From assembly GCA_022844105.1 (NCBI GenBank), contig JALHMJ010000001.1, forward strand, positions 261,264 to 325,263: a DNA stretch of 64,000 nucleotides, read 5' to 3'. A program made the translations under genes and the position numbers. This document shows positions 9,988 to 19,947 of this stretch, piece by piece. Source of the stretch: Hyphomicrobium sp. (GTDB lineage Bacteria; Pseudomonadota; Alphaproteobacteria; Rhizobiales; Hyphomicrobiaceae). Position 1 is the first letter of the stretch. Every line of letters begins with the position of its first letter. The notes under the pieces were generated by a model. It worked only from the letters and a program-made list of their open reading frames with translations. It made no database searches and was not told where the DNA came from.

Positions 9988-12900
9988 TTACGCGATCGCC
10001 GGCTTGACCTTTGTCATGTCGACGTCTTCCTCTTCAGCGCGCGGCCGATGCTCGGCGGCGAGGGCAAGGTAGATGACGGGCAGGATTAGAAGCGTGAACA
10101 GCGTGCCGATTGCCATGCCGCTGACGAGCATGATGCCGATGCTGTTGCGCGCCTCCGCGCCGGCACCCGTCACGAAGACGAGCGGCAGATGTCCGAACAC
10201 GGTTGCTGCTGTTGTCATGAGAATGGGCCGCAGGCGTGTCATGGACGCCTCGCGGATGGCGGCCAACTTGGTGTGGCCCATCTCCTGGAGTTCGTTGGCG
10301 AACGCCACGATCAAAATACCGTTCTTGGCGATGAGACCGACGAGAGTGATCAATCCGATCTGGCTGTAGATGTTGATGGTCGTAAAGCCCAGGAAGGTGA
10401 ACAGCAGCGCGGCTGACAGCGCGAGGGGCACGGAGCCGAGCAGGACGACGAGAGGGTCGCGGAAGCTGCCGAACTGCGCGGCAAGCACCAGATAAATGAG
10501 AAGGATCGAAAAGCCGAGCGTGCTGGCGAGTGTCGTGCCCTCTTGCTTGATCTGGCGCGATTCACCTGCGTAATCGATGGTGTACCCAGCCGGTAGAATG
10601 TCCTTGGCTGCGGCTTCGAGCGCGTCGAGACCGTCCGCCTTGGTAACGCCAGGGACCACGCCTCCGTACACGCGGAAGCTATCGGCCTGTTGGAAACGGG
10701 CAAGCGTGCGCGGGGCGGTCGTCGTTTCGAGGCGAGCGAAAGCGGAGATCGGAACCTGCTGGCCGGCACGGGTTCGCACCTTGTAGTCGAGCAAGGTGGA
10801 AGCCGCGGCGCGCGCGATCTGTTCGACCTGCGGGATGACCTTGTAGGCGCGGCCTTCCCTGGTAAAGCGGTTGACGTAATTGCCGGCAATCAGGATGCCC
10901 AGCTGACGACCGACGTCGGCAAGGTCGAGGCCCAAGTCGGCGACGCGCTCGCGGTCGATCTGAACGCGCACCTGCGGCAGGTCGATCTTGAGGTCCGTGT
11001 CGGCAAACATGAATTTGCCGCTCTTGAATGCGGCGCCGACCAACTGACTGGCGTAGTCGGCCATCTGCTCGGGGGTGCCGGGACCTTTGAGAACGAGTTC
11101 GACGTCGAAGTTTCCGGCACCGGGCAACGGCGGCGGCAGGATCGGATAGATCTGCAGTTCCTTTATCTTTGCCACGCCGCCGAAGATTTCGGGCTGAATC
11201 TCTTGGGCGGAGCGCTGGCGCTCATGCCAGTTCTTGAACAGGTAGCCGCCGAAACCTGTGGACGGGAACACGATCTCGAACATGCTTTCGAATTCGGGCA
11301 ACGCTTTGCCGACGTCGAGGACCTTGTCCATGTTGCCGGTCGTGTAGGGCAGCGATGCATCGGGCGCGGAGTTCACAATCAGTAGCATGAAGCCTTCGTC
11401 TTCGACCGGGGCCAACTCCTTGCCTGAGAACATGTAGAGCGGCACGGCGATCAGGCCGATGAAGACCGCGAAGGCAATGATCGGTCCCTTGAGCGACAGA
11501 GTGGCATCGAGCAGTCGTCCATAGCCGGCTGAAAGGCGATCCATCTGGCGGCCGATGAACAGCGCATAGCGGCTTTCTTGTCCGCCTTGCGGCGCGGTGT
11601 AGGCGCTCATGATGGGCGACAGCGTGATGGCGACGATGCCCGAGACAATGACGGCGGTGGCCAACGTGAAGGCGAATTCCTTGAATAGGACGCCGGTGAG
11701 CCCGGAGAGCAGGCCGATCGGAGCATAGACTGCGGCCAGTGTAATCGTCATGGCGACGATCGGACTGAACAACTGCCGTGAACTGACCAGCGCCGCCTGT
11801 GTCCGGCTCATGCCGTCGCGCATGTGGCGGGAGACATTCTCGACAACGACAATGGCGTCGTCGACAACGAGGCCGACGGACAGAACGATCGCCAACAGTG
11901 TCAGCAGATTGAGTGAGAAGCCCATCGCCATCATGGCCGCCATGGCGCCGATCAGCGAAATCGGGATGGTGACAAGGGGGACCAGCGCACTGCGCCAGGA
12001 CCCCAGGAAGAGGAACACGATGAGACCGACAATCGCCACCGTCTCGGCGAAAGTGGTGAGGATCTCCTGGATCGAGTTTTCCATGTACACGGCGCCGTCA
12101 TAGGCCAGCGCGATCTCCATGCCTTCCGGTAACGCTGGCGCGATCGCCGCCACTTCACGGCGCAGATCCTGCGCGACCTTGATTTCATTCGTGCCAGGAA
12201 GCGGCCAGACCGATAGATAAACCGCGTCCTTGCCGTTGTGTCGTACGTTCGACGTTTCTTCCTCGGCCCCCAACTCGACGCGGCCGAGATCAGAAATGCG
12301 CACCATGCGATCGGAATCCTCGCGCACAATGAGGCGCTCGAATTCCTCCGCGTTGCGCAGATCGGTGTCGGCCAGAAGGTCGACTTGGATCTCGTTGCTC
12401 TTGGCGCGGCCGACGGCGGCGAGGAAGTTGTTGCGGCGAAGCGCCAATTCGACATCGAGTGCACTGAGACTGAAGGCCGATAGACGATCGGCGTCGAGCC
12501 AGATCCGCATGGCTTGGGGCCGGGCCCCTTCGAGGCCGACGCGCTGGACGTTGGATATCGTGCTGAGGCGCGGTTGGATGTTGCGGATCAGGTAGTCGGT
12601 CACCTGTGCCGGCGTCATCGCGCTGGACGTCACGCTGACATAGAACGTGGCATAAGGACGATCGGCACGCTGGACTTCGACGACGGGACTTTCGATTTCA
12701 ATAGGCAATTCGCTGCGGATCTGGTCGAGGCGGTTGCCGACCTCGGCCAGAGCGGTGGTGCTCGGCTGATTGAGTTTGAGGCGCGCTGTGACGGTGCTGA
12801 GGCCGGGGACACTGGATGATTCCACGTAGTCGATGCCGGTCAGTGATGAGACAGCGCGTTCGATGGGCGTTGTGACAAAACCGCGAATGGTGTCGGCCGA

Positions 12901-13062
12901 GGCGCCGACGTAGATCGTCGTGATGACAATCGAGGAACTTTCGATGCGCGGGTATTGCTGGACCGGCAGCTGCGAGGCGGCTCGCAGCCCGATCAGTACG
13001 AGGGCCAGGTTCAACACGATCGCGATGACCGGCCGCCGGACGAAGATATCGAGCGCTTTCAT
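9988..13062 (-). CDS. efflux RND transporter permease subunit
   Basis: 1024 aa; KALDIFVRRPVIAIVLNLALVLIG..., large periplasmic loops, DDAIVVVENVSRHM and IGIMLVSGMAIGTLFTLLILPVIY motifs. Confidence 0.97.
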   Translation of the reverse strand: MKALDIFVRRPVIAIVLNLALVLIGLRAASQLPVQQYPRIESSSIVITTIYVGASADTIRGFVTTPIERAVSSLTGIDYVESSSVPGLSTVTARLKLNQPSTTALAEVGNRLDQIRSELPIEIESPVVEVQRADRPYATFYVSVTSSAMTPAQVTDYLIRNIQPRLSTISNVQRVGLEGARPQAMRIWLDADRLSAFSLSALDVELALRRNNFLAAVGRAKSNEIQVDLLADTDLRNAEEFERLIVREDSDRMVRISDLGRVELGAEEETSNVRHNGKDAVYLSVWPLPGTNEIKVAQDLRREVAAIAPALPEGMEIALAYDGAVYMENSIQEILTTFAETVAIVGLIVFLFLGSWRSALVPLVTIPISLIGAMAAMMAMGFSLNLLTLLAIVLSVGLVVDDAIVVVENVSRHMRDGMSRTQAALVSSRQLFSPIVAMTITLAAVYAPIGLLSGLTGVLFKEFAFTLATAVIVSGIVAITLSPIMSAYTAPQGGQESRYALFIGRQMDRLSAGYGRLLDATLSLKGPIIAFAVFIGLIAVPLYMFSGKELAPVEDEGFMLLIVNSAPDASLPYTTGNMDKVLDVGKALPEFESMFEIVFPSTGFGGYLFKNWHERQRSAQEIQPEIFGGVAKIKELQIYPILPPPLPGAGNFDVELVLKGPGTPEQMADYASQLVGAAFKSGKFMFADTDLKIDLPQVRVQIDRERVADLGLDLADVGRQLGILIAGNYVNRFTREGRAYKVIPQVEQIARAAASTLLDYKVRTRAGQQVPISAFARLETTTAPRTLARFQQADSFRVYGGVVPGVTKADGLDALEAAAKDILPAGYTIDYAGESRQIKQEGTTLASTLGFSILLIYLVLAAQFGSFRDPLVVLLGSVPLALSAALLFTFLGFTTINIYSQIGLITLVGLIAKNGILIVAFANELQEMGHTKLAAIREASMTRLRPILMTTAATVFGHLPLVFVTGAGAEARNSIGIMLVSGMAIGTLFTLLILPVIYLALAAEHRPRAEEEDVDMTKVKPAIA

Positions 13063-13078
13063 ACGACCTCGTTGCCTG

Positions 13079-14191
13079 TCAGTTCAGCGCGGCTGCGCCG
13101 TCGGTGGTTGGCGAGGGCTCGGAGGCGATCAGAAGTCCGTCGCGCAGCTTGAATGACCCGAACGTTGCAATCGGTTCACCCAGTTCGAGGCCCTTATCGA
13201 CAATAATTGTGTCGCCGATCACTGCCCCGGTCTGTATCGGTCGCTGCCGTGCGCGGCTGACGCCATCCTTCGTTTCGATAACGAAAACATGCTGACCGGC
13301 AGGCGAACGGCGAACCGCCGACAGCGGCACGACGATGCGCGACTGCGGTTCGGCGGTCTTGGCGACGACGTCAACGAAAGCGCCGGGTCGCAAGACCGAA
13401 CCCAGACCTTTGGCGAGGGTACGGAAGCGGACGTTGCGGTTGGCCGGATCGACGCTGTCGTCCTCGGCCATGATCTTGATCGGACGGGGACCATCTGTCA
13501 GGGCAGGCGACATCAACGTGACCTCATCGCCGGGACGCAGGAGTGCCGCGTTCTCCTGAGGCAATGCGAAATCGATGAAGAGATCGTCTTCGACGCCCTG
13601 CAATTTGACAATCAGTGTTCCGGCATCGAGGTAAGCACCCGGTTGAAGGTCGGTGATGCCGACACGGGCCTTGAACGGCGCGCCAATGCGCTTCTTGTCG
13701 ATGGCGACACGCAGGTTTTCGGCACGCGCGGTTGCCGACTCGAACTCTTCACGAGATTTGTCGAAATCCTGGATGTTAAAGGCAGGGCTGTCTCGCAGCG
13801 CTTCGCGGCGCGCGAGGTTGGCTTTGGCAAGCCGCGCTTCGGCTTCCGCGGCCTGCATCGCGGCCTTTTCCTGGCGATCGTCGAATTGAACAAGGAGCTG
13901 GCCTTTTTCCACGGTGTCGCCGGACGAGAAGCCGCGCGCTGCGACAAGGCCTGCGATCTCGTTGCGCAGCTCAAGCTGCTGGCTCGCCACGACAGTGCCA
14001 ATCGCGCGCGTCGTCGGTGCCCATGTCGTCGATGTCGCGCGGGCGATGGCCACCGCTTCCTGAGGTTCAGGTCGAGATGTTCCTGACGCAATACCGGCCA
14101 GGATCTGGGTGTATTTGTAAAAACCCAATGCCGCCGTGATGCCGCCGATGAGAACGATCACAACAAACCAGGATAACACGCTGCGAAGCAT
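13079..14191 (-). CDS. efflux RND transporter periplasmic adaptor subunit
   Basis: Membrane fusion protein pattern (IGTVVASQQLELRNEIAGLVAARGFSSGDTVEKGQLLVQFD); operonic with the permease. Confidence 0.95.
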   Translation of the reverse strand: MLRSVLSWFVVIVLIGGITAALGFYKYTQILAGIASGTSRPEPQEAVAIARATSTTWAPTTRAIGTVVASQQLELRNEIAGLVAARGFSSGDTVEKGQLLVQFDDRQEKAAMQAAEAEARLAKANLARREALRDSPAFNIQDFDKSREEFESATARAENLRVAIDKKRIGAPFKARVGITDLQPGAYLDAGTLIVKLQGVEDDLFIDFALPQENAALLRPGDEVTLMSPALTDGPRPIKIMAEDDSVDPANRNVRFRTLAKGLGSVLRPGAFVDVVAKTAEPQSRIVVPLSAVRRSPAGQHVFVIETKDGVSRARQRPIQTGAVIGDTIIVDKGLELGEPIATFGSFKLRDGLLIASEPSPTTDGAAALN

Positions 14192-14284
14192 AACAACCTC
14201 GGTGTGAGCGGGCGGCCGTGACCACCTAGGTCTTGTGGCATATCGACTGCCGGCGCGTCATCAGCCCCATGCCAGTCGAAGCGG

Positions 14285-14298
14285 TGGCCGTACGGCCA
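14285..14298. repeat. 14-bp perfect palindrome TGGCCGTACGGCCA
   Basis: Read directly; lies between the RND adaptor start (14191, -) and thrS (+). Confidence 0.6.
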
Positions 14299-14637
14299 TA
14301 GTGCGGTCAGCCCGAATTACTGGACCAATAAGCGAGCCTAGGAACGTTCGCAACCCGAAGTTGGCGAGGGCCAGGATGGACTTTTAGCTGCAGGGTCATT
14401 CGGGCGGTTCGGTGGCGGGGCCGGAACCTCATTTCGAGGACGAAGTTGCCGAAAGACACCATTCCACGTGAGTTTTATGAGCTTCACGCTGGCCGCTGAT
14501 GGCGCTCGTCACGGCGGCATCCCCAGCCCGATCACATCGACACAATCTTGACATCCTGGCCCGCGCGGCGGCATGACACCGGCGGCATATGTCTTACGCC
14601 GCACCCGTTGGCGGCGAGTGAGCAACAGGAGAGAAAG

Positions 14638-16584
14638 ATGACCGACGTCACTTTGACGTTTCCGGACGGGGCTTCGCGTAAGGTTCCCGGCGGCAGCACG
14701 GGCTTGGACGTGGCGAAGGCCATCTCGCCGTCGCTCGCCAAGCGCACGGTCGCCATGCAACTGAATGGCGTCCTGGCCGACCTTTCCGATCCTATCACCG
14801 CCGACGCCACGATCAATTTTGTCGCTCGGACCGATCCCGCAGCGCTGGAACTCATCCGGCACGATGCCGCGCATGTGATGGCCGAGGCCGTGCAAGCGTT
14901 GTGGCCCGGCACGCAGGTGACCATCGGCCCGGTGATCGAGAACGGATTCTATTACGATTTTGCCAAGGGTGAACCGTTTCTGCCGGAAGACATCGGCAAA
15001 ATCGAAAAGAAGATGGCCGAGATCATCGCGAAGAACGCGCCCTTCACGAAGGAAGTCTGGGCGCGCAATGAGGCGCGAGATGTGTTCGCGGCGATGGGCG
15101 AGGGCTTCAAGGTCGAACTCGTCGACGCGATCCCGGAAGACCAGGACCTCAAAATCTATAAGCAGGGCGCGTGGTTCGATTTATGCCGCGGCCCACACAT
15201 GACATCCACCGGGCACATCGGCAAAGCGTTCAAGCTGATGAAGTTCGCCGGCGCCTATTGGCGCGGGGACTCGAGCCGACCCCAGCTGCAGCGCATCTAT
15301 GGAACCGCGTGGGCAAGTGAAGACGAACTGAAAGCCCATCTGCATCAGCTCGAAGAAGCTGAAAAGCGCGACCATCGCAAACTCGGCCGTGAGATGGATC
15401 TGTTCCATTTCCAGGAAGAGGCTCCAGGCTCGATCTTCTGGCACCCGAATGGTTGGACGCTGTTCCAGACGCTGATTGCCTATATGCGCCGTCAGCAGCA
15501 GCGGGCGGGTTATGTCGAAGTCAATTCACCCGACATGATGGAGAAGCACTTCTGGGAGCTGTCCGGGCATTGGGAGAACTACGGCGAGAACATGTTCACG
15601 ACGACGCTGCCGGACGAGCGTGTGTTCTGCTGCAAGCCGATGAACTGCCCGGGGCATGTACAAATCTACAAGCACGGCCTCAAGAGCTATCGCGACCTGC
15701 CGTTGAAGATCGCCGAGTTCGGCAAGGTGCACCGCTATGAGCCGTCGGGGGCGCTGCATGGCATGCTGCGCGTGCGCCACTTCACACAGGACGATGCGCA
15801 CATTTTCATCACCGAAGATCAGATCATGGAAGAGTGCCTCAAGATCAACGATCTGATGCTCGCGATCTATAAGGACTTCGGCTTCGAGGATATTTTCATC
15901 AAGCTCTCGACGCGGCCGGAAAAGCGGGTCGGCGCGGATGATTTGTGGGATAAAGCTGAAAAGGCGCTGTCGGATGTTCTGGAAGAAGTAAAGCGGCAGT
16001 CCAACGGGCGCATTCGTACAGCCTTGCAGCCCGGCGAGGGTGCGTTCTATGGCCCCAAGCTCGAATACACGTTGAAGGATGCCATCGGTCGCGAATGGCA
16101 ATGCGGCACGACGCAGGTTGATTTCAACCTCGCGGGCCGGCTGGGCGCGTTCTACATCGACGAGAATTCCGACAAGAAGACGCCGGTCATGATCCACCGC
16201 GCCATGTTCGGTTCGCTCGAACGTTTCACCGGAATTCTGATCGAGAACTTCGCTGGTCATTTCCCGCTGTGGCTGGCGCCGCTGCAGGTGGTGGTCGCGA
16301 CGATCACGAGCGAAGCGGACGCCTACGCGAACGAAGTCGTGTCAGCGCTGAAAGCCGCCGGCCTGCGCGTCGAAGCCGACCTGCGCAATGAGAAGATCGG
16401 CTACAAGGTTCGCGAACACTCTCTGGCAAAAGTCCCCGTCATTCTTGCCGTCGGCATGCGGGACGCTGAGGCGCGCAACGTCTCCGTCCGGCGGCTTGGC
16501 TCACAGGAGCAGACGGTGATTGCCTTGGATGAAATTGTGCCGGCGCTCAAGGACGAGGCCACGCCACCGGATTTGCGGGGTTAG
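14638..16584 (+). CDS. thrS: threonine--tRNA ligase
   Basis: TGS domain, [11 protein letters not shown], class II aaRS motifs ([30 protein letters not shown]). Confidence 0.98.
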   Translation: MTDVTLTFPDGASRKVPGGSTGLDVAKAISPSLAKRTVAMQLNGVLADLSDPITADATINFVARTDPAALELIRHDAAHVMAEAVQALWPGTQVTIGPVIENGFYYDFAKGEPFLPEDIGKIEKKMAEIIAKNAPFTKEVWARNEARDVFAAMGEGFKVELVDAIPEDQDLKIYKQGAWFDLCRGPHMTSTGHIGKAFKLMKFAGAYWRGDSSRPQLQRIYGTAWASEDELKAHLHQLEEAEKRDHRKLGREMDLFHFQEEAPGSIFWHPNGWTLFQTLIAYMRRQQQRAGYVEVNSPDMMEKHFWELSGHWENYGENMFTTTLPDERVFCCKPMNCPGHVQIYKHGLKSYRDLPLKIAEFGKVHRYEPSGALHGMLRVRHFTQDDAHIFITEDQIMEECLKINDLMLAIYKDFGFEDIFIKLSTRPEKRVGADDLWDKAEKALSDVLEEVKRQSNGRIRTALQPGEGAFYGPKLEYTLKDAIGREWQCGTTQVDFNLAGRLGAFYIDENSDKKTPVMIHRAMFGSLERFTGILIENFAGHFPLWLAPLQVVVATITSEADAYANEVVSALKAAGLRVEADLRNEKIGYKVREHSLAKVPVILAVGMRDAEARNVSVRRLGSQEQTVIALDEIVPALKDEATPPDLRG

Positions 16585-16620
16585 GGGTGAAGGTAGTGTT
16601 GTGGGGGCGAAACGGAACTC

Positions 16621-16675
16621 AACCCACGCTGGGCCATGGATCCTCGGCATAAAGCCGAGGATGACATTTGTGGGT
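16621..16675. repeat. REP-like extragenic palindrome (copy 1)
   Basis: ATCCTCGGC-ATAAA-GCCGAGGAT (16640-16662), with outer CCCAC...GTGGG arms; immediately downstream of thrS. Confidence 0.75.
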
Positions 16676-16776
16676 GAGCCACACCGTTTCCAGCCCACCG
16701 CTGTTATCCCGTGCCGTGTGCCCGCGACCCATCGGGCAGCATGCTTCTTGCATTATTGCGCATACAGTTTTTCATC

Positions 16777-16806
16777 TCGTCATCCCGGCGAAGGCCGGGA
16801 CCCAGT
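16777..16806. repeat. REP-like extragenic palindrome (copy 2, inverted relative to copy 1)
   Basis: CTCGTCATCCCGGCGAAGGCCGGGACCCAG; TCCCGGC/GCCGGGA arms (16783-16789 / 16794-16800). Confidence 0.8.
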
Positions 16807-17015
16807 CAACGGTGAGCGCGACGAACAGAGCATCCGCGTCCATCGCCGTGCCCCATGCCTCACGAGCAATATCGCCGGAAGCTCGTCGCCCTGGGCCGTC
16901 ACCGCTTGAGCAAGCCTATAGGCAAAGTCGAAGAAGACGCGCTGTTGGCCATCAACCGCTCCCTTGTCCTGGTGCTGGGATTGGTCGACTAGACCGAATG
17001 CTCGCCGCACGCCGC

Positions 17016-17564
17016 CTAAATCTCGCCCTTCAGGCCCTTCTCGAAATACTTATGGATCACCTTGTCTTGGTTCTCGAGCAGCCAGTCGATCGAGGGTTCG
17101 CTGCGCATGGCTTTGGTGATGGCGAGCGTCGTCGCCTTGCGGTGGATCTCGAACAGGATCTTGTGGTCGAGATTGTTGTCGTTCGCGACGGACGGATTGA
17201 GCCACACCGACACGACGATACCGAGGTCGTTCGCCTTCTCGCGCGGGATGACGCCCGAGCGCACGCTGTCGAGCACGCCCATGGCGGTGGCGTACTGGAC
17301 GGTGCCCATGAGGATGCTGGTGTAGCGCTCGTTGTCGACCGACACTTTCGACACGCATATCGTCGGCGGGCGCACCATGACGTCGGTGTTAAGCAGTGCC
17401 AGCACACGCGAATGGCCGACAACCTGGTTGCCGAGCAGGTTCGCGAACGCCGTGCCCATGGGGCCATCCATTTCGCCGATGGCAACTTCGGGTTCGGCAG
17501 CCGTACCGGGCGGCCCACCAGCCACGAGGCTTTCACCAATGCGCATGATGATCCGGTCGCTCAT
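17016..17564 (-). CDS. formaldehyde-activating enzyme (Fae) family paralog
   Basis: MRIGESLVAGG...GPMGTAFANLLGN...RPPTICVSKVSVDNERYTSILMGTVQYATAMGVLDSVRSGVIPREKANDL...HRKATTLAITKAM aligns along its length with Fae as recalled. Confidence 0.88.
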   Translation of the reverse strand: MSDRIIMRIGESLVAGGPPGTAAEPEVAIGEMDGPMGTAFANLLGNQVVGHSRVLALLNTDVMVRPPTICVSKVSVDNERYTSILMGTVQYATAMGVLDSVRSGVIPREKANDLGIVVSVWLNPSVANDNNLDHKILFEIHRKATTLAITKAMRSEPSIDWLLENQDKVIHKYFEKGLKGEI

Positions 17565-17654
17565 TTTCGCTCCTTGATGTGCGCGCCAATGGTTGGCTCG
17601 CTGGAGCCGTGACGTATCACGGCCACCGTACCAAAGTGAACACCGGCGACCGCC

Positions 17655-18371
17655 TCACAACCCATAAATAAATCGCACCAGGCCCGCGGGCATCCGGTCG
17701 AGCACAAAAGCTTCCCAATCCGACATCAGCCCCGTGAGAAACGCAAATCCAAGCACGATCAGCAGGCCGCCGAGCGCCGGCTTGAGCCAGCGACTAGCCG
17801 TCATAAGCGCGTCTCGGTTTTTGAATAAGGTCTCGCGCGAGAGCAGCATGATCGCGAGCAACGGCGTAACCGTGCCGAGCGCGAAAGCGAACATGACGGT
17901 GGCCGCGTAGCCAATCGACTGCCCTTGCGCGGCCAGTGCAATTGCCGCCCCTAGCGTTGGTCCGACGCACGGTGTCCAAACCGCGCCGAGGATCGCGCCG
18001 AGCAAAAACTGACCGCTCAATCCATCCGGCGAGTACTCAGACACCCGCGTCTGCAGCCCGCCAGTCGCAACGGAGGCCGCCACCGCGAACCGCTGCTGCA
18101 GAGAAGCGGAGAGCAAAATCGCGCCGAGCCCGATCATAAGCACGGCCGCGATCTGATTGAGCACCTGCGGCGTCAGGCCAATCGCAAACCCCACCGTCGC
18201 CACAAGCAATCCGAACCCCGTGAACGCCAGCACGAGCCCGGCTGCCAGCGCATAAGGCCCGAACCGGTGCGACGACAGCGCTCCGCCCAACACGATTGGC
18301 AACAGTGGCAGAATGCACGGGGATAAAATCGTCACGACGCCTGCGAGGTAGGCGATCAAAACATTGGTCAT
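17655..18371 (-). CDS. CcdA-like cytochrome c biogenesis / thiol-disulfide transmembrane protein
   Basis: AYLAGVVTILSPCILPLLPIVLGG and GAVWTPCVGPTLGAAIALA. Confidence 0.9.
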   Translation of the reverse strand: MTNVLIAYLAGVVTILSPCILPLLPIVLGGALSSHRFGPYALAAGLVLAFTGFGLLVATVGFAIGLTPQVLNQIAAVLMIGLGAILLSASLQQRFAVAASVATGGLQTRVSEYSPDGLSGQFLLGAILGAVWTPCVGPTLGAAIALAAQGQSIGYAATVMFAFALGTVTPLLAIMLLSRETLFKNRDALMTASRWLKPALGGLLIVLGFAFLTGLMSDWEAFVLDRMPAGLVRFIYGL

Positions 18372-18437
18372 TGCGGGATCTCAAACGGTCGAGATGAAAA
18401 CTGCGGCGCGAGATCCGCCGCGCCGCAGTCGGTTCGC

Positions 18438-18833
18438 TTAAGCGCCCTTGGCAATCGCCGCGACGATGGCGTCTGAATCGGTTTCGCCGACGAGGCGGGC
18501 TACTTCCTTGGAACCCTTATAGACGATGATTGTGCTTTGTTTTACGGCCTGGAACCGCTTTACGGGGTCGGCGTCACCCTGAAAATCCACCGTCACAAAT
18601 GTGGCCTTCGGGAATTTTGCCTTGGCGGAATTGAGACCCGGCTGCTGCGCGGCGCACGTAGGGCAGCCTTTTTTGAAAACTTCGACGACGATATGCTGGT
18701 TTGCGGCTTGCGCCTTATCGAACATGGCGGCTTCGTAGGTCGCCTTCTGTTCCAGTGCTTGCACTGGAGCCGCAAATGCAAGCGCCAATCCCGTCAGCGC
18801 GGTGGCGAAGACTTTTTTAAGTGCGGACATCAT
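18438..18833 (-). CDS. periplasmic thioredoxin-family protein
   Basis: Signal peptide, VVEVFKKGCPTCAAQQPGL (CPTC active site); directly upstream of the ccdA-like gene. Confidence 0.88.
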   Translation of the reverse strand: MMSALKKVFATALTGLALAFAAPVQALEQKATYEAAMFDKAQAANQHIVVEVFKKGCPTCAAQQPGLNSAKAKFPKATFVTVDFQGDADPVKRFQAVKQSTIIVYKGSKEVARLVGETDSDAIVAAIAKGA

Positions 18834-18983
18834 TGACTTCTCCTGTTGGCCTTGCGAGGCGCAAAGGCCTCGGTCGGTGTACGGAGCCATCCGCATCAGG
18901 TTTCAAAAAAAATATGACCTTTGTTTTCCATAGTATTCTCAAAGTAAACACCGTGATCTACCTGACACCAGAAGGACTGCGCA

Positions 18984-19493
18984 GTGGAAGATCCCGTGAG
19001 CCAGAAGCCCTTCAGCTATCGGACCGATCCGTCGGTGCCACCGTTTGACGATGCGCATCCGCTCGTCATTTTCGACGGGATGTGTGTGCTGTGTTCTGCG
19101 GGTGTGCAATTTATGCTGGCTCGCGATCCCGATGGGGCCACACGATTTGCAGCGGTGCAGGAGCCGGTCCCGCGCGCGCTTTATCTTCATTATGGTCTTG
19201 ATCCCGTCCGGTTCGACACGTTCTTGGTTCTTGCCGACGGCATGCCCTATTTGAAATGGCAGGGCGTTCTGGCCGCCGGGCGAACGATGCCCGGGGCATG
19301 GCGATGGTTGGCGCAGTTTGGACGGATCGTGCCTAATGTGCTCGGCGACCGGATATACGACATTGTTCAACGCAATCGGATCGGCTGGTTCGGGTCTCGC
19401 GACACGTGCTTCATGCCGTCGCCGGGACAGCGGCGACGCATGCTGGGGCCTGCCAGCATCGGCATCGAGGACACGCGCCGCACCGCTAGTTGA
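18984..19493 (+). CDS. DCC1-like thiol-disulfide oxidoreductase family protein (DUF393)
   Basis: LVIFDGMCVLCSAGVQFMLARDPDGATRFAAVQ (DxxCxxC). Confidence 0.9.
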   Translation: MEDPVSQKPFSYRTDPSVPPFDDAHPLVIFDGMCVLCSAGVQFMLARDPDGATRFAAVQEPVPRALYLHYGLDPVRFDTFLVLADGMPYLKWQGVLAAGRTMPGAWRWLAQFGRIVPNVLGDRIYDIVQRNRIGWFGSRDTCFMPSPGQRRRMLGPASIGIEDTRRTAS

Positions 19494-19851
19494 TGCGTGA
19501 CCACGTGTCGTTTTTGCAGATCAAACCTCCCAAAACGCAGCCGGAGAGCGTCAGGCTATTGCCGCTGAGCGTCACGGTGCCGGAGTAAGTTTGACCGTCG
19601 TCGAGATTGAGAAGTGTGCCCTTCCATTTGTTGTCAGCGCTTTTCTTGGCGCCACAAATAATGGTTCTTCCGACCTTTTCTGGTTCGGGCGATTTGATCA
19701 CCTTCATGCCCAGACCGCCTTTGCAGTCGAACACCGATACATGGGCGCCGTTGCTGCGGAGCCAGGTACCGTTCGCTGAGTTAGCCAAGGCCGGCGAGGC
19801 GGTGATGATGGTGAGGCAAGCGATAGACAAAAAGGACTTTGCCTTTTGCAT
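19486..19851 (-). CDS. DUF2147-type secreted protein
   Basis: Signal peptide; NGTWLRSNGAHVSVFDCKGGLGMKVIK...GTLLNLDDGQTYSGTVTLSGNSLTLSGCVLGGLICKNDTWSR. Confidence 0.8.
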   Translation of the reverse strand: MQKAKSFLSIACLTIITASPALANSANGTWLRSNGAHVSVFDCKGGLGMKVIKSPEPEKVGRTIICGAKKSADNKWKGTLLNLDDGQTYSGTVTLSGNSLTLSGCVLGGLICKNDTWSRIN

Positions 19852-19947
19852 AATGTTCTCTCTCCCTGGAATGGACCAGCATCGAGCGTAGCAGTCTACT
19901 GGAACGCCACAAGGTGCTTGCTGTGCGCCGCCGCGGTGCGTGTTGGC

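Noticed and set aside
13289-14086. 265-aa plus-strand ORF antisense to the RND adaptor
   Set aside because: Shadow ORF; the adaptor is well supported.
15526-16260. 244-aa minus-strand ORF inside thrS
   Set aside because: Antisense shadow ORF in high-GC coding sequence.
16668-17612. 314-aa plus-strand ORF across the REP region and fae
   Set aside because: Runs through REP-like palindromes (VIPAKAGTQST translation artefact) and antisense to the Fae-family gene.
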